Shown here piece after piece: positions 8,047-17,665 of a DNA stretch of 64,000 nt (its first letter is position 1; the number at the start of each line of letters is the position of its first letter). The notes beneath the pieces are model-generated. The model was not told the DNA's origin, searched no databases, and worked only from the letters and a program-made list of their open reading frames with translations. Position numbers and translations under genes: made by a program. The stretch comes from Nonomuraea sp. PA05 (lineage in GTDB: Bacteria > Actinomycetota > Actinomycetes > Streptosporangiales > Streptosporangiaceae). The stretch lies in contig NZ_VSEY01000012.1 of NCBI RefSeq assembly GCF_008086045.1, positions 220,830 to 284,829 of the forward strand. Reading direction: 5' to 3'.

Positions 8047-11000
8047 TCACACGCCGTAATGCACGAACGAACCCCAGAAATAAGGCAGTCCTATCTCTGG
8101 GCCGGGAGCGGGTCCTTCGGGGCGGAGGTCCCGCACCCCGGAGGCCCCGCCTGTACCGACGTCGCGCCGCAAGGTCTCGTACGCGGCATCCCGTGCGTCC
8201 TCGTCGAGCGTGCGAACCCAGCGCCGGGCCGAGGTGAGAGCCTGCGTGACGCCGTCGCCCTCTGCCAGACCCCGATACATCTCCGTCATGAGCAGGGCGG
8301 CGGCCTGATCGTCGGCCGGCCACAGCGACACCACCACGTGCCGCGCGCCGGCCGTCACCGCGGCGCGGACCAGCCCTACGATGTCTCCACCCGCGGTGGC
8401 GGTGCCCTTGCCCGTATGGCACGCCGACAGCACCACGAGGTCGGCGCCGAGGTCGAGCCCCATCAGGTCTCCCACGGTGAGCCGGTCGTCACCGGCGAGC
8501 GCGAGATAGCTGCCGTGTGGCGCCAGCTCGTCGACGAGGCCGTGCGTGGCGAGGTGCAGAATGCGGCATCCCGGCGCCCGTGCCCTGACGGCCTGCTCGG
8601 TGGCGTCGTCGCCCGTGAGAAGTCTCGCGTCGCCGAGCATGCCGGCGATCGCCGCCACTTCGGTGGCGCTGCCACCCAGCGGGTGAAGACCGCGCTGAGG
8701 GCTGTACGCCGGGTTGCCCACCAGCAGCGCCGGCCCATTGAGATCCGGCGCGCGTGCGGCCTCCGGGCGGGCGAGCAGCGCCGCCGAGGGCAGGTGGGAG
8801 ACGTGGTTGCGCTCTCCCAGCACCTTGCCGCGCCAAGGCAGGGCGTGGAAGGGAAGCAGCGCCAGCGAGCGGTGCGGCACGACGATCAGGTGGCCGTCGT
8901 CCGCGATCATGGACTGGACCGGCTGAAGCAGCAGGTCCGTGAGTCGTTCACCGAGCTGCCGGTCGTACCAGCCGGTTGCGCACGATTGGTGGAACGTCCT
9001 GACGTCGGCGGTCAGGTCGCGCTCGCGAACCCGTACGCGCTGGTGCCGCAGGCCGTCCGAGCCGGCGGCCCAGACCACCAGGTCCTGTCCGAACGCCTCG
9101 TAGTAGAGCAGGACACGGTCGCCGGTCAGTCCGGCGCGCACCTCGTCCCAGTTCGCGCCGGGCCGTCTCTCCCGCCACCCGGTGAGCACCTGCGGCGCAA
9201 GTTCGGCGACCGTCGACTCGGCCGCTTCGAGCTCGTCCTCGACGGCCAGGATCCGGCGCTGGACCTCCTCGGGCGGCGGCGGATCCGCCGCCGCCCTCGC
9301 CACCTCCCTTGCCAGGCCCTCGTAGGCTGCCGCCCAGGCGGAGCCCGCCCGCAGCCACCGGGCTACAGCGTCGCGCGGCGCACCGTCGGGCAGCGCGTCG
9401 AGCGCGTGCAGCAGATCGACGACGAGCCCGCGGCAGCGGTCGGCGAGCTGGAAGGCGTCGCGGACGGCCCGGTCCGCCTCCACCGGCGAATCGGCCTGGC
9501 CGGCCCGCCCGAGGTGGGCCATGACGCCGAAGTGGTACATGGCGGCGACATTGACGTCGTCCGTCATCGAGGTACGCAGCACCTCCCTGACGAGGCCGGC
9601 CGACCTGGTCTCGAAGTCCTCGATGGCACGGGCGCCGTGCGTGACGGCCTCGTCGAAACGACCAAGCGCGGTGGCAAGCTCCGCGCGGCGCGCGGCGTCG
9701 AGCCAGGGCCGCCTGGCCGGTGGTGGCCAGCCCTGCTCGTCGAGGGCCCGCAGCGCGAGTTGCGCCGTCTCCGGGTCCTCGAGGATGAGGAAGAGCGACA
9801 CGGCGAAGTCCAGGTGCAGCATCCCGGCTTTCAACAGCGTCATGGTGATCTCGTGAGCCTCGTCCCGCCGGCCCAGCTCCGCCAGCAGGACGATGCGGAG
9901 GATGACGTCGTCGTCGCGCAGCGCGTCCAGCGCCTCCTGGAGGTGCAGCCGGGATTCCCTGCGGCGTCCCGCCTGTTCGTCTCGCCGTCCCTCGTAGCGC
10001 AGGATCAGCGGGTGCGCCTGCCGAGCGGCCTCGAGCGTCGCGGCGAGGGCCTGCTCGACCCTGGCGGGGCGCTGCCGGATGCGCCCCGCGGCGTCCGCGA
10101 CCGCGTTCAGGTACGCGGCCGCGACTCTCTTGAGATCCGGATCGGCGCTGCTCTCCGCCACGTTGTCGAGCTCGTTCACCACGTCGGCGGCCCGCGTCCA
10201 CGCCAGGGCGTCGACGGGTCCGGTGCCCAGTCCCGCCACGTGCCGCGCAGCCTCCCCTGCGAGCAGCACGGTCGAGGCGAAGCGGAAGTTGGCCTCGCTG
10301 ATCAGGTCGATCAGGTCACGCCCGGCCAAGGTCCGCTCCTGGGGGGCGTCGGCGAGGGCGGCGAGCCGCCGGGCCAGCCGCATGCCCCGCATGGCGGGCA
10401 GGGACGGCCCGTTCTCCCGCAGCTTGCGTGCCCTGGCCAGCAGCAGCCGTACGATGCCCTGTGCGAACCCGTCGCCGCCCTCGGCACGGCTCCACGCCGC
10501 CAGAGCGTCCATCTCGTCGAGGGGCACGTCCTCACCGGCGTCGAGCCGGTCGAGGAGCAGGTGCGTCTCCATGACGCGGCGCAGGGCCGACCGCCCGGAG
10601 CCGGCCGCCGCCTCGACGGCCCGCCGCAGCAGGGGCGCCGGGTCGCCACCCGCGTCCTCTCGCGTGAGGCAGGCCAGCCGCAGCGTGACCGCCGCGCGCC
10701 CGGCAGCGGCTCCCGCGCTCGTGTAAAGCTCCTCCGCACGCAGGTAGTGCCGCCGGGCCGACGAGGGGTCGGCGGCGGGCAGCGTGACCTCGACAGGAAG
10801 CCGGGTCAGCGACAGGGACAGGATGTCCGGATGTGAGGCCGGGGCCAGGGCCCAGTCCCCTTCGGTGAGCGCGATATGCGCGTTCATCAACGGATCGTCC
10901 CCCGCCAGCCGCTGGGCCTCGGCGAGAGGGGCCGCCACGTCCTGCGTGCTGCCCGCACGCCTGGCCACGTCGGCCTGCACAAGGCGCAGGTAGCAGAGCG

Positions 11001-11496
11001 CGTCCCGCGAGGCCAGCCGTTCGCCTAGCTCCTGGAACTCCTTGTACACGGCGGACATGTCCTCGTCGGCGCCCGCGAGCACGTTCTCGGCCACCGCCCG
11101 CGACCACTGTATGAACGGGATCGCGCGTGCCGCGACCTGGACGACGAGGTCGGCTCCCGGGTCCGCCGGCGCCGGGACAGGCCCGGCATCGGGCAGCGTC
11201 CCCTGAGGCGCCCCTCCGCCCGGATAGAGGTGAACGTCGGCCGTGCGGGCGGCCAGCCGCAGCGCCGCCGCGACCTCCAGCACCTCGACGGGCCCCCGCA
11301 GGCCGTCGAGGACACGCAGGGCGCGTTTGGGCTCTCCGGCGGCGATCGCCGCAGCCGCGACGACCAGCGGGCGCTCGGCTTCGGGGATCGCGGCCAGGAC
11401 GGTTGATCGGCCCTCCTCTCTCAGGAGGGGTGTGATGCCGTCACCGTGACGTTCCGTCAGGAGCAGCGATACAAGCAGATCGGTCGAGTGAAGCAT
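8047..11496 (-). CDS. TPR-CHAT caspase-like protease (CHAT 1)
   Basis: This 1149-aa protein has a long alpha-helical N-terminal region (about residues 1-780) with TPR-like Ala/Leu/Arg-rich helical pairs, then a C-terminal CHAT peptidase domain (about 830-1149). The CHAT catalytic motifs are present: His985 in LHLATHG and Cys1026 in VVLSACHTG. A CHAT domain is a clan CD cysteine peptidase related to caspase and separase, and several bacterial CHAT proteins are activated proteases in immunity or cell death. There is no signal peptide, so it is probably cytoplasmic. ATG 11496 has GGGAGG just upstream. It sits 15 bp downstream of a stand-alone LuxR HTH gene. The substrate is unknown; the two small proteins in this arm are candidates. 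It is unlike CHAT 2 and CHAT 3 outside the peptidase domain. Confidence 0.9.
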   Translation of the reverse strand: MLHSTDLLVSLLLTERHGDGITPLLREEGRSTVLAAIPEAERPLVVAAAAIAAGEPKRALRVLDGLRGPVEVLEVAAALRLAARTADVHLYPGGGAPQGTLPDAGPVPAPADPGADLVVQVAARAIPFIQWSRAVAENVLAGADEDMSAVYKEFQELGERLASRDALCYLRLVQADVARRAGSTQDVAAPLAEAQRLAGDDPLMNAHIALTEGDWALAPASHPDILSLSLTRLPVEVTLPAADPSSARRHYLRAEELYTSAGAAAGRAAVTLRLACLTREDAGGDPAPLLRRAVEAAAGSGRSALRRVMETHLLLDRLDAGEDVPLDEMDALAAWSRAEGGDGFAQGIVRLLLARARKLRENGPSLPAMRGMRLARRLAALADAPQERTLAGRDLIDLISEANFRFASTVLLAGEAARHVAGLGTGPVDALAWTRAADVVNELDNVAESSADPDLKRVAAAYLNAVADAAGRIRQRPARVEQALAATLEAARQAHPLILRYEGRRDEQAGRRRESRLHLQEALDALRDDDVILRIVLLAELGRRDEAHEITMTLLKAGMLHLDFAVSLFLILEDPETAQLALRALDEQGWPPPARRPWLDAARRAELATALGRFDEAVTHGARAIEDFETRSAGLVREVLRTSMTDDVNVAAMYHFGVMAHLGRAGQADSPVEADRAVRDAFQLADRCRGLVVDLLHALDALPDGAPRDAVARWLRAGSAWAAAYEGLAREVARAAADPPPPEEVQRRILAVEDELEAAESTVAELAPQVLTGWRERRPGANWDEVRAGLTGDRVLLYYEAFGQDLVVWAAGSDGLRHQRVRVRERDLTADVRTFHQSCATGWYDRQLGERLTDLLLQPVQSMIADDGHLIVVPHRSLALLPFHALPWRGKVLGERNHVSHLPSAALLARPEAARAPDLNGPALLVGNPAYSPQRGLHPLGGSATEVAAIAGMLGDARLLTGDDATEQAVRARAPGCRILHLATHGLVDELAPHGSYLALAGDDRLTVGDLMGLDLGADLVVLSACHTGKGTATAGGDIVGLVRAAVTAGARHVVVSLWPADDQAAALLMTEMYRGLAEGDGVTQALTSARRWVRTLDEDARDAAYETLRRDVGTGGASGVRDLRPEGPAPGPEIGLPYFWGSFVHYGV

Positions 11497-11511
11497 TGGG
11501 CCTCCCGCGGC

Positions 11512-11754
11512 TCAGTCATGGCGGGCGGTGATCGGGAATGCGAGCAAGCCGAGCGCGTACCCCCTCAGCACGGCCGTGAGCCGGTCAGAGGTGCGGAGCT
11601 TGCGGTAGAGGTTCTCCTGGTGCTTGCCGACGGTGCGAGGCGAGACGCCGAGACGCCGGGCCATCTCCTTGGCCGTCAGCCCTTCGGCGAGCAGCCGGAG
11701 CACGCTGTGTTCGCGTGGGGTCAGCCGCGGCCGGGTCTGTGGTGTGGTCGTCAC
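11512..11754 (-). CDS. Stand-alone LuxR-type HTH regulator (80 aa)
   Basis: The whole protein is essentially one GerE/LuxR DNA-binding domain: LTPREHSVLRLLAEG, then MARRLGVSPRTVGKHQENLYRKL, about residues 11-65. No receiver, ATPase or ligand-binding domain is present, although LuxR proteins usually carry one. It starts at GTG 11754; the ribosome site is weak. It is 15 bp upstream of the CHAT 1 gene and so likely cotranscribed. A perfect 12-bp palindrome lies 55 bp upstream and could be its own operator. Possible roles are autoregulation of the distal part of the arm, or competition with the full-length LAL regulators for the same sites. Confidence 0.85.
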   Translation of the reverse strand: MTTTPQTRPRLTPREHSVLRLLAEGLTAKEMARRLGVSPRTVGKHQENLYRKLRTSDRLTAVLRGYALGLLAFPITARHD

Positions 11755-11808
11755 CTGGTCACCGTCTCGCCCCAGCGCGTCCGCGTCATGGGGAGAAAGG
11801 AGCGAACG

Positions 11809-11820
11809 TGCCGTACGGCA
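11809..11820. promoter_or_regulatory. Perfect 12-bp palindrome upstream of HTH-CHAT genes
   Basis: TGCCGTACGGCA is fully self-complementary and lies in the 107-bp gap between the 74-aa gene and the LuxR HTH gene. It has the size and symmetry expected of a LuxR-dimer operator. This suggests a secondary promoter inside the arm driving the HTH, CHAT 1 and 144-aa genes. Confidence 0.45.
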
Positions 11821-11861
11821 ACCCTTAGCCCCGGCCCGTCCGCTCCTCAGGCGCCCCGGCC

Positions 11862-12086
11862 TCAGCCGGAGTGGAACCCGATGATCGCCCCGTTGAGATC
11901 CATGGTGACGAAGTCGAGCCGCTCGCCGTTCAGGATGATGGTGAGCGGGTTCCCGTGATAGACGACCCCGATGGACAGCGGCTTCTTCAGGTCCATCGCC
12001 TTGATGATGTCCTCGGTGAGCGCCGTGGGATCGGTGCCTTCCTGCAGGTCGAACGACTTCCCGTACAGATGGATTTTGCTTGCCAT
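11862..12086 (-). CDS. Hypothetical 74-aa protein
   Basis: Family not recognised. The product starts MASKIHLYGKSFDLQEG and ends IIGFHSG. It looks like a compact alpha/beta domain with an amphipathic helix (about residues 22-33) and beta strands such as LSIGVVYHG and LTIILNGE. It has no signal or membrane segment. ATG 12086 has a clear GAGAGGAAAG site. It follows the LAL gene by 42 bp and precedes the HTH gene. By context it may be a small adaptor, inhibitor or protease substrate in the island; nothing in the sequence fixes its role. Confidence 0.75.
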   Translation of the reverse strand: MASKIHLYGKSFDLQEGTDPTALTEDIIKAMDLKKPLSIGVVYHGNPLTIILNGERLDFVTMDLNGAIIGFHSG

Positions 12087-12128
12087 GGTGCTTTCCTCTC
12101 TGGTGATTGCGATGGGATCGACTGAGGA

Positions 12129-15104
12129 TCAGGGATCGACGAGGCCGTGCCGGCGCGCCGTGACCGCGGCCGCGCCGCGGGTGGTGGCGCCGAGCTTGGC
12201 CATGATGTGCGACACGTGCACGCTCGCCGTCTTCTCGGTGATGAACAGAGCACGCGCGATCTGCCGGTTGCTCTGTCCCTGCGCCAGGTGCCTGAGCACC
12301 TCGCGCTCGCGCCGGGTCAGCCCGAACGGGTCGGGCACCTGTTGCGGCGGCGGCCGGTGACCGGCGTCCACGCTCACCCGCGCCGCCACGGCCATGGCCA
12401 TGACCTCGGCGCGCAGCGGCTCCGCGCCGACCCGCGCGGCGATGCGGGCGGCCTCGCCCAGGGGCTCCGCAGCGGCCCGGCGGTCACCGAGCTCGATCGC
12501 CGCCTCGCCCTGCCGCCATCGCGCATAGGCGGCCGGGTACGGGCGCCGCAGCGACAGCCAGGACTCCGCGACCGCCTCCCACGCGTTGACGTCGTACCGG
12601 CCGGCCAGCCGGGCACTCTCCGCCCGGCACAGCGCCAGGGTCGCCGACATCTCGGGCAGCGGGGCCCCCTCCGCGCCGAGCGCCGCGGCCTCTGCCTGAG
12701 ACAGGAGCCGGCCGCCCGCCTCCACGACCTGGTCGATCGCCGCCTGGTCAGGCCTGGGTAGCGAGCGCAGCCGCCGTGCCTCGTCTGCCGTCACCCGCAG
12801 TCCCATGGCACACAGCCGCAGCGCGAAGCCACCATGATCGCCGTGTGCCGTGGCGGCGAGCCCGTTGTCCACGCAGCCGAGAGCCCGCGTGTGCTGTCCA
12901 CGCCAGAGCGCCAGCTCGGCCCACAGCACGTGCAGCGGTCCCGCGAACTGCGGCTCGTCAAGCCGGGCGGCGACCGAGCCTGCCTCGTTCAACCGCGCCT
13001 CGGCCGCGGCGAAGGTGCCACGCCCGATCTCGATCTCGGACCGGACGATCTGCAGGTAGAAGTCGAAGCCGGGCGGCAGGTCCCGGGCACTCGCCGCGCC
13101 GGCCACTTCCTCGGCCTCGTTCCACCTGCCCAGCAGCACCAGCACCGAGGCCGCGTTGGCCACCAGCGCGCCGCCTCCGGTCAGCTCGAGCCCCAGGTCC
13201 CGGCCACGGTCCACGCCCCGCCGTGCCACGTCGAGCGCCTCTTCGAGCTCGCCGGTGACCTCCAGGACGTACGCCAGGTTCGCGTACGCCCGGAAGACGT
13301 CCTCCAGCGTGCCCAGTTCATCGGCGATGTCCGTGGCCGTGCGCAGCGCGGCGGTGCCGGCGTCCGGCGCTCCCGTCAGGGTGAGCGCGACGCCCATGGT
13401 GTTCAGTGCCCGCCCCTCCTCCGCCCGCGCTCCGACGAGACGGGCGATCCGCAGTGCCTCCTCGCTCTGACCGATGGCGGCGCGATAGTGTCCGGTTTGC
13501 ATGAGCGCGGTCGCGTACCCGGCCCGGGTCCACGCCACCTCGGCCGAGGGCGGCTCGCCGGACAGGATCTTGGTGGCCTCCTCGTACGCGTGCAGCGACT
13601 CCTCGCCCCGGCCCAGCTCCCACAGGTAGCGGCCTTTGCGTTCGAGCAGGGTTCCGGCCCGCGCGGCCTCGCCGTCGTAACTTGACTCGGCCAGGACCTC
13701 GTCGAGCAGTTCCACCGCCTCGGAGAGCCGGCCCGACCAGCGGTAGGCGTCGGCGGCCCGGACGAGCAGGTCCTCGCGGGCCAGCCCAGCGCGGTCCTCG
13801 GCGTCCGGCACGCGGGTCCACAGCCGTAGTGCACGGTCATACTGCCGGGCCGCCTCGGCGTAGGCGAAGACGGACACCGCCGCCGCTGCGCCGCGTACGG
13901 ACTCGGCCAGCGCCTGGGGGACATTGTGCGCCTGCTCCCAGTGGTGTGCCAGCTCGGCGGCCATGTTGAGGCTGTCGGTCTGAGACAGAGCCGGGTCCTC
14001 GGTGAGCGCTTCGGCGATCGCGCCGTGCAGCCAGCTTCGGTCGCCGGGCAGCAGTTCGGCGTAGACGGCCTCCCGCGCCAGCTCGTGACGGTAGCCGTAG
14101 GTCTGCCGGGACGGGTTGACGACGAGGATCTGCCGCCCCACGCATTCCTGCAACGTCCGTCTCAGCTCGCGCTCTCGCAGATCGCACACCCTTGCCAGCA
14201 GTGGATGCGTGACCTGCCGGCCCGCTGTCGCGACCACCCGCAGCACCTCCTGCGCGGGCTCGCTGAGCGCCTCGATCCTGGCCAGCACGACGTCGCGGAC
14301 GGCGATCGGGACGCCCTCGCCGCCGAGGTCCCGCGCGGCGATCAGCTCCTCGGTGAAGAACGGGTTGCCGTCCGAACGGTCGAACACCCGATCGGCCAAG
14401 TCTCCTGGAGGTTCGCCACCGAGAATGGCCGCCACCAGCTCCCGGTGCCGCTCACGGTCGAGCCGCACCAGCTCGCAGCGGCGGCAGCGGCCGCTGAGCT
14501 CGATGTCGGCCAGCGTGCCTCTGAGCATGTGGCCGGGTAGCAGGTCGTCGGTCCGGTAGGTGAGAACCGTCAGCACCCGCTCCTCCTGGAGCGTGCGGAT
14601 GAGGAACACCAGGAGGTCCAGCGTGGAGCGGTCGGCCCACTGCAGGTTCTCCACGGCGAACAGCACGGGTCCCGTTTCGCTGAGTTCGTCGAGCAGGTGC
14701 AGGACCGCCTCGAACAGGCGGCGCTGGGTGCCTTCGCGGGACGGCTCCTGGTCCTCCTCCATCAGGACGGGGAGGAGCAGCCCGAGCTCGCGCCAGTTGC
14801 GCCCGGCCAGCCCGCGCACGGCGGGCGCCCCGAGCTCGCGCACGAGCCTGCGCAGCGCCTCGGTCAGTGGCGCGTAGGCCATGTCGCCGGCGCCCAGGTT
14901 CAGGCACCCGCCGGCCAGGATCCGGGCTCCGGTGCCCGAGGCCCAGGCGGTGAAGTCGCGCAGCAGCCTGGTCTTGCCCGCCCCGGCCTCGCCGCCGACC
15001 ACGAAGGCGACCGGAGCACCGCCGCTCGCAGCGCTGAAAGCGTCCCGCAGCATGGCGAGTTGGTCCTCGCGGCCTACCATCCGGTCGGCTGACAAGAGTG
15101 TCAC
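12129..15104 (-). CDS. LAL-family LuxR regulator, AAA/STAND ATPase-TPR-HTH (LAL 1)
   Basis: A 991-aa large ATP-binding LuxR regulator. The N-terminal ATPase has Walker A GGEAGAGKTR (about 37-46) and a Walker B-like FAVENLQWAD in which Glu replaces the usual Asp. Then come winged-helix and TPR-like repeats to about residue 900, and a C-terminal GerE HTH (LTRREREVLRHLAQG, then IARALFITEKTASVHVSHI). STAND ATPases of this type switch on by ATP-dependent oligomerisation after binding an inducer. GTG 15104 has GGAG about 10 nt upstream. It is located between the caspase 1 gene and the small genes, so it likely regulates this arm. It mirrors LAL 2, which opens the opposite arm. Confidence 0.92.
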   Translation of the reverse strand: MTLLSADRMVGREDQLAMLRDAFSAASGGAPVAFVVGGEAGAGKTRLLRDFTAWASGTGARILAGGCLNLGAGDMAYAPLTEALRRLVRELGAPAVRGLAGRNWRELGLLLPVLMEEDQEPSREGTQRRLFEAVLHLLDELSETGPVLFAVENLQWADRSTLDLLVFLIRTLQEERVLTVLTYRTDDLLPGHMLRGTLADIELSGRCRRCELVRLDRERHRELVAAILGGEPPGDLADRVFDRSDGNPFFTEELIAARDLGGEGVPIAVRDVVLARIEALSEPAQEVLRVVATAGRQVTHPLLARVCDLRERELRRTLQECVGRQILVVNPSRQTYGYRHELAREAVYAELLPGDRSWLHGAIAEALTEDPALSQTDSLNMAAELAHHWEQAHNVPQALAESVRGAAAAVSVFAYAEAARQYDRALRLWTRVPDAEDRAGLAREDLLVRAADAYRWSGRLSEAVELLDEVLAESSYDGEAARAGTLLERKGRYLWELGRGEESLHAYEEATKILSGEPPSAEVAWTRAGYATALMQTGHYRAAIGQSEEALRIARLVGARAEEGRALNTMGVALTLTGAPDAGTAALRTATDIADELGTLEDVFRAYANLAYVLEVTGELEEALDVARRGVDRGRDLGLELTGGGALVANAASVLVLLGRWNEAEEVAGAASARDLPPGFDFYLQIVRSEIEIGRGTFAAAEARLNEAGSVAARLDEPQFAGPLHVLWAELALWRGQHTRALGCVDNGLAATAHGDHGGFALRLCAMGLRVTADEARRLRSLPRPDQAAIDQVVEAGGRLLSQAEAAALGAEGAPLPEMSATLALCRAESARLAGRYDVNAWEAVAESWLSLRRPYPAAYARWRQGEAAIELGDRRAAAEPLGEAARIAARVGAEPLRAEVMAMAVAARVSVDAGHRPPPQQVPDPFGLTRREREVLRHLAQGQSNRQIARALFITEKTASVHVSHIMAKLGATTRGAAAVTARRHGLVDP

Positions 15105-15167
15105 AGCACGCTCCGTTCACGTGGGTACGAAGGCTCGGCGGGGCCGCTCGGCACGCAGCATGTTTCG

Positions 15168-17639
15168 TCAGCGTGGGAGAACCTCAAAGGTGAGAGAGAC
15201 GCCGGGCATGCTCACCGCCTCCCTACCGGTGACGGTGCCGAAGGCCTCCCCGGAGAGCAGGCACGTGCGGTAGATCGCGACGACGTCAGCCTCCTGCCCG
15301 GAAAGGAGCCCGTGCGCCAGATCGATGAACTTCGCGGTGGCGGTCATGGCGGCGATCGCCGGGTCCACGGCGGCCGATGGTGTGATCACCTGGCCGGCCA
15401 GCAGGTCGGCCAGCGGCCGATGGCCCGCCCGGGAGGGAGACAGCCAGATCGCCAGGTCGAGATGATCGCGTACGTGGCCATCGAAGAGGACCTGCGGGAC
15501 GCCGCCCACCCCGGCCGGGCCGGTGAAGGCGTGGTAGGCGACGTGACCGCCGTTCCCGTCAGGTGAGCCCGTCAGCACGAGCGCGTCCACACGCAGGGCC
15601 GCACCGCCCGCGATCGGTTCGGACACCGACAGGTCCGTCAGGCGGAGCGTGACCCCGGCCGGTGGCGGCGTCGTCGGCTGCGGAGGCAGCACACGCAAGG
15701 ACCGGTCGGGCAGATCGGCATACCGGAATCGGGTGGCCTCCTCCTGGGGCGGCGGAGCCGGATGCACCATGATCGGGAACTGGCGGACCGCGTAGCGGAT
15801 GCTGTACTGCTGTTCCGACTCCGACTCCTTGAGCTCGCGCCCACCGCCCAGCGCGACCTGGGCGACCACGTGCCACAGCGGCGACTCATCGCCGCTGATC
15901 GCCTTCTGGACGCCCTCCTGCTGCAGGACGCTCAGGTCCTCGGCCCGGTGAGTGACGATCACGATGATCGTCTCCAGCCGCGGCTTCGTACCGGCGAACC
16001 CCTCAGGCCACTCCAGCTCCAGGCCGACGAGCTCCCGGGTCGCGGGGCTGCGGCCCACCCACCATTCCTCGTCTCTGTCGAGTGCGAGACCTTCGGGGTT
16101 GGTGTTGGTGCTGAGGCTGATCCTCCGGCTGACGCCGACGTCGAACATGAAGAAGAACAGCCGGTTGGGGCTGGTGTTGCGCATCCGCACGTACAGGTGC
16201 TCCTGGCAGAAGACCATGTTGCCTGGAGCGGTGATCGGCACCGGCTGCCCGTCGACGACCCGGCCGAACTCCACCTCGAACGAGGCACCGAGCGCGGAGG
16301 TGCCCGTACCTGAGGTCAGTTCCTCAAGCGTCAGGGCCCGCGCGTACCTGTTGAGATCGCGGACCGTACGCACGACGCCGGTCATCGCGGTGGCGTCCCG
16401 CGGCAGGGTCAGCGCTCCCTGGGGATCGCGCAACTCCACGGTCCCGCCGCTGACGTGCGCGCTGACGGGAACGTCCGCCTCGGCGGGTTCCGCGATCCGC
16501 ACGTGGCTCGCCTCGGCGACGGCAGTGCGCATGGTCTCGGCCTCCGGACCGGTTCCCACGACAGCCACCGGCCTCCTGCGCATCGACAGCTCCACCGGAT
16601 GGGCCCGCGCGTTGCGCGGCAACTCGGTGGCGCCGCCCAGGAAGTGCAGTTCCACCACGGCGTCGGTGGAGGAGACCTGGGTGACCGTCGCCCTGGCGAG
16701 GCTGGTCTCCAGCGATTTGAAGGGGGCTCCGGCGGGCTGCACGGCGTAGACGTCCCCCGGCGCCACCCCCGCGATCCGCCCGGCGGCCAGCCTCACCTGC
16801 CCGTCGAGATCCACCTCGACGGGCAGGACTCCGGTGAGGTCGGGGACGTCCGTGGTGAAGGGCAGCCGATCGTAGGGGCCCTCGGCCCTCGGCCACTGGT
16901 TCGGGAACAGACGCCGTACGCGGTAGCGGACCCGGCGGATGATCTCGGCCCAGGTGAGCCCGGCTTGACCGACCTCCTCCAGGGTGTCGCTGAGCGCCTC
17001 GGTGAACGCGCCGACCACGATGCCGTCGCGGTTCTCGTACTCGTAGGCCGACTCCTCGGGCCCGCAGGCCACCAGGCGGACCGCCCACGGGTTGCCCACC
17101 GCGTCGCGCCTGCTCCGGACCTGATCGATGACTCCGCGCCTGATCAGGTGCGCCTCGACATCGGCCCACCGCGCGCGGGGCAGGGCACGCGACACGACCC
17201 CCACGTCCCTGGACATCCGCGAGGAGTAACAAGAGTCCCAGATCGTCGTGACGTTCCGCGTCTTCACGGTGAGCTCCCACTGCAGGAGCGAGAGCTCGGT
17301 CGCGGTTATCCCGCGCAGGTCGTCCGGGGTGGACTCCGGATAGTCCGTGGGCACCCACAAACGGTGATCGAGGGCCGGCGAGTCGCCCGGCCCTGCTTGG
17401 GCCCGGACACCGTGACCGGACGCGTAGACGACCACGCAGTGGTCGGAGGTGGCGTCCTCGATCAACTCACGGTAGGCCGCCACGACCGCGTCCCGGGTCG
17501 CCGTCTTCTCCTGATGCCGGCGGATCTCGAACCCCCTGGACTCGAGCAGGCGCTGCATGATGTCGAGGTCATGGTGCGGGCCTCTGAGATTGAGGATCTC
17601 CGATCCGATCAGCAACGCGACCTTCTCCACGGCCACCAT
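15168..17639 (-). CDS. Caspase-like (peptidase C14) protein with C-terminal beta-rich domains (Caspase 1)
   Basis: This 823-aa protein opens with a caspase fold (about 1-260): VALLIGSEILNL strand, catalytic His76 in YASGHGVRA and Cys137 in WDSCYSSRMSRD. The middle (about 270-530) includes a segment like DUF4384 domains of bacterial caspases (FFFMFDVGV, WWVGRS). The C-terminal portion (about 640-823) aligns by eye with the end of Caspase 2 (VDALVLTG, YLDLA/HLDLAIW, FEVL at the end). There is no signal or membrane helix. ATG 17639 sits two bases after GGAGG, so the GTG at codon 2 or 4 could be the true start. It is 27 bp after the 79-aa acidic gene. Expected activity is Arg- or Lys-directed proteolysis, as in metacaspases and orthocaspases, but specificity cannot be read here. 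Confidence 0.9.
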   Translation of the reverse strand: MVAVEKVALLIGSEILNLRGPHHDLDIMQRLLESRGFEIRRHQEKTATRDAVVAAYRELIEDATSDHCVVVYASGHGVRAQAGPGDSPALDHRLWVPTDYPESTPDDLRGITATELSLLQWELTVKTRNVTTIWDSCYSSRMSRDVGVVSRALPRARWADVEAHLIRRGVIDQVRSRRDAVGNPWAVRLVACGPEESAYEYENRDGIVVGAFTEALSDTLEEVGQAGLTWAEIIRRVRYRVRRLFPNQWPRAEGPYDRLPFTTDVPDLTGVLPVEVDLDGQVRLAAGRIAGVAPGDVYAVQPAGAPFKSLETSLARATVTQVSSTDAVVELHFLGGATELPRNARAHPVELSMRRRPVAVVGTGPEAETMRTAVAEASHVRIAEPAEADVPVSAHVSGGTVELRDPQGALTLPRDATAMTGVVRTVRDLNRYARALTLEELTSGTGTSALGASFEVEFGRVVDGQPVPITAPGNMVFCQEHLYVRMRNTSPNRLFFFMFDVGVSRRISLSTNTNPEGLALDRDEEWWVGRSPATRELVGLELEWPEGFAGTKPRLETIIVIVTHRAEDLSVLQQEGVQKAISGDESPLWHVVAQVALGGGRELKESESEQQYSIRYAVRQFPIMVHPAPPPQEEATRFRYADLPDRSLRVLPPQPTTPPPAGVTLRLTDLSVSEPIAGGAALRVDALVLTGSPDGNGGHVAYHAFTGPAGVGGVPQVLFDGHVRDHLDLAIWLSPSRAGHRPLADLLAGQVITPSAAVDPAIAAMTATAKFIDLAHGLLSGQEADVVAIYRTCLLSGEAFGTVTGREAVSMPGVSLTFEVLPR

Positions 17640-17665
17640 CTCCTCCGTCGTGGAATCCCGAAAAT

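Noticed and set aside
8059..10836. 925-aa plus-strand open frame opposite CHAT 1
   Set aside because: The minus-strand frame has intact CHAT motifs and TPR-like helices; the plus frame has no domain and Arg/Gly/Pro bias.
12129..15104. LAL 1 as an NLR-like immune sensor in its own right
   Set aside because: The C-terminal GerE HTH makes a transcription factor the simpler call; a sensing role remains possible but is not separable from regulation here.
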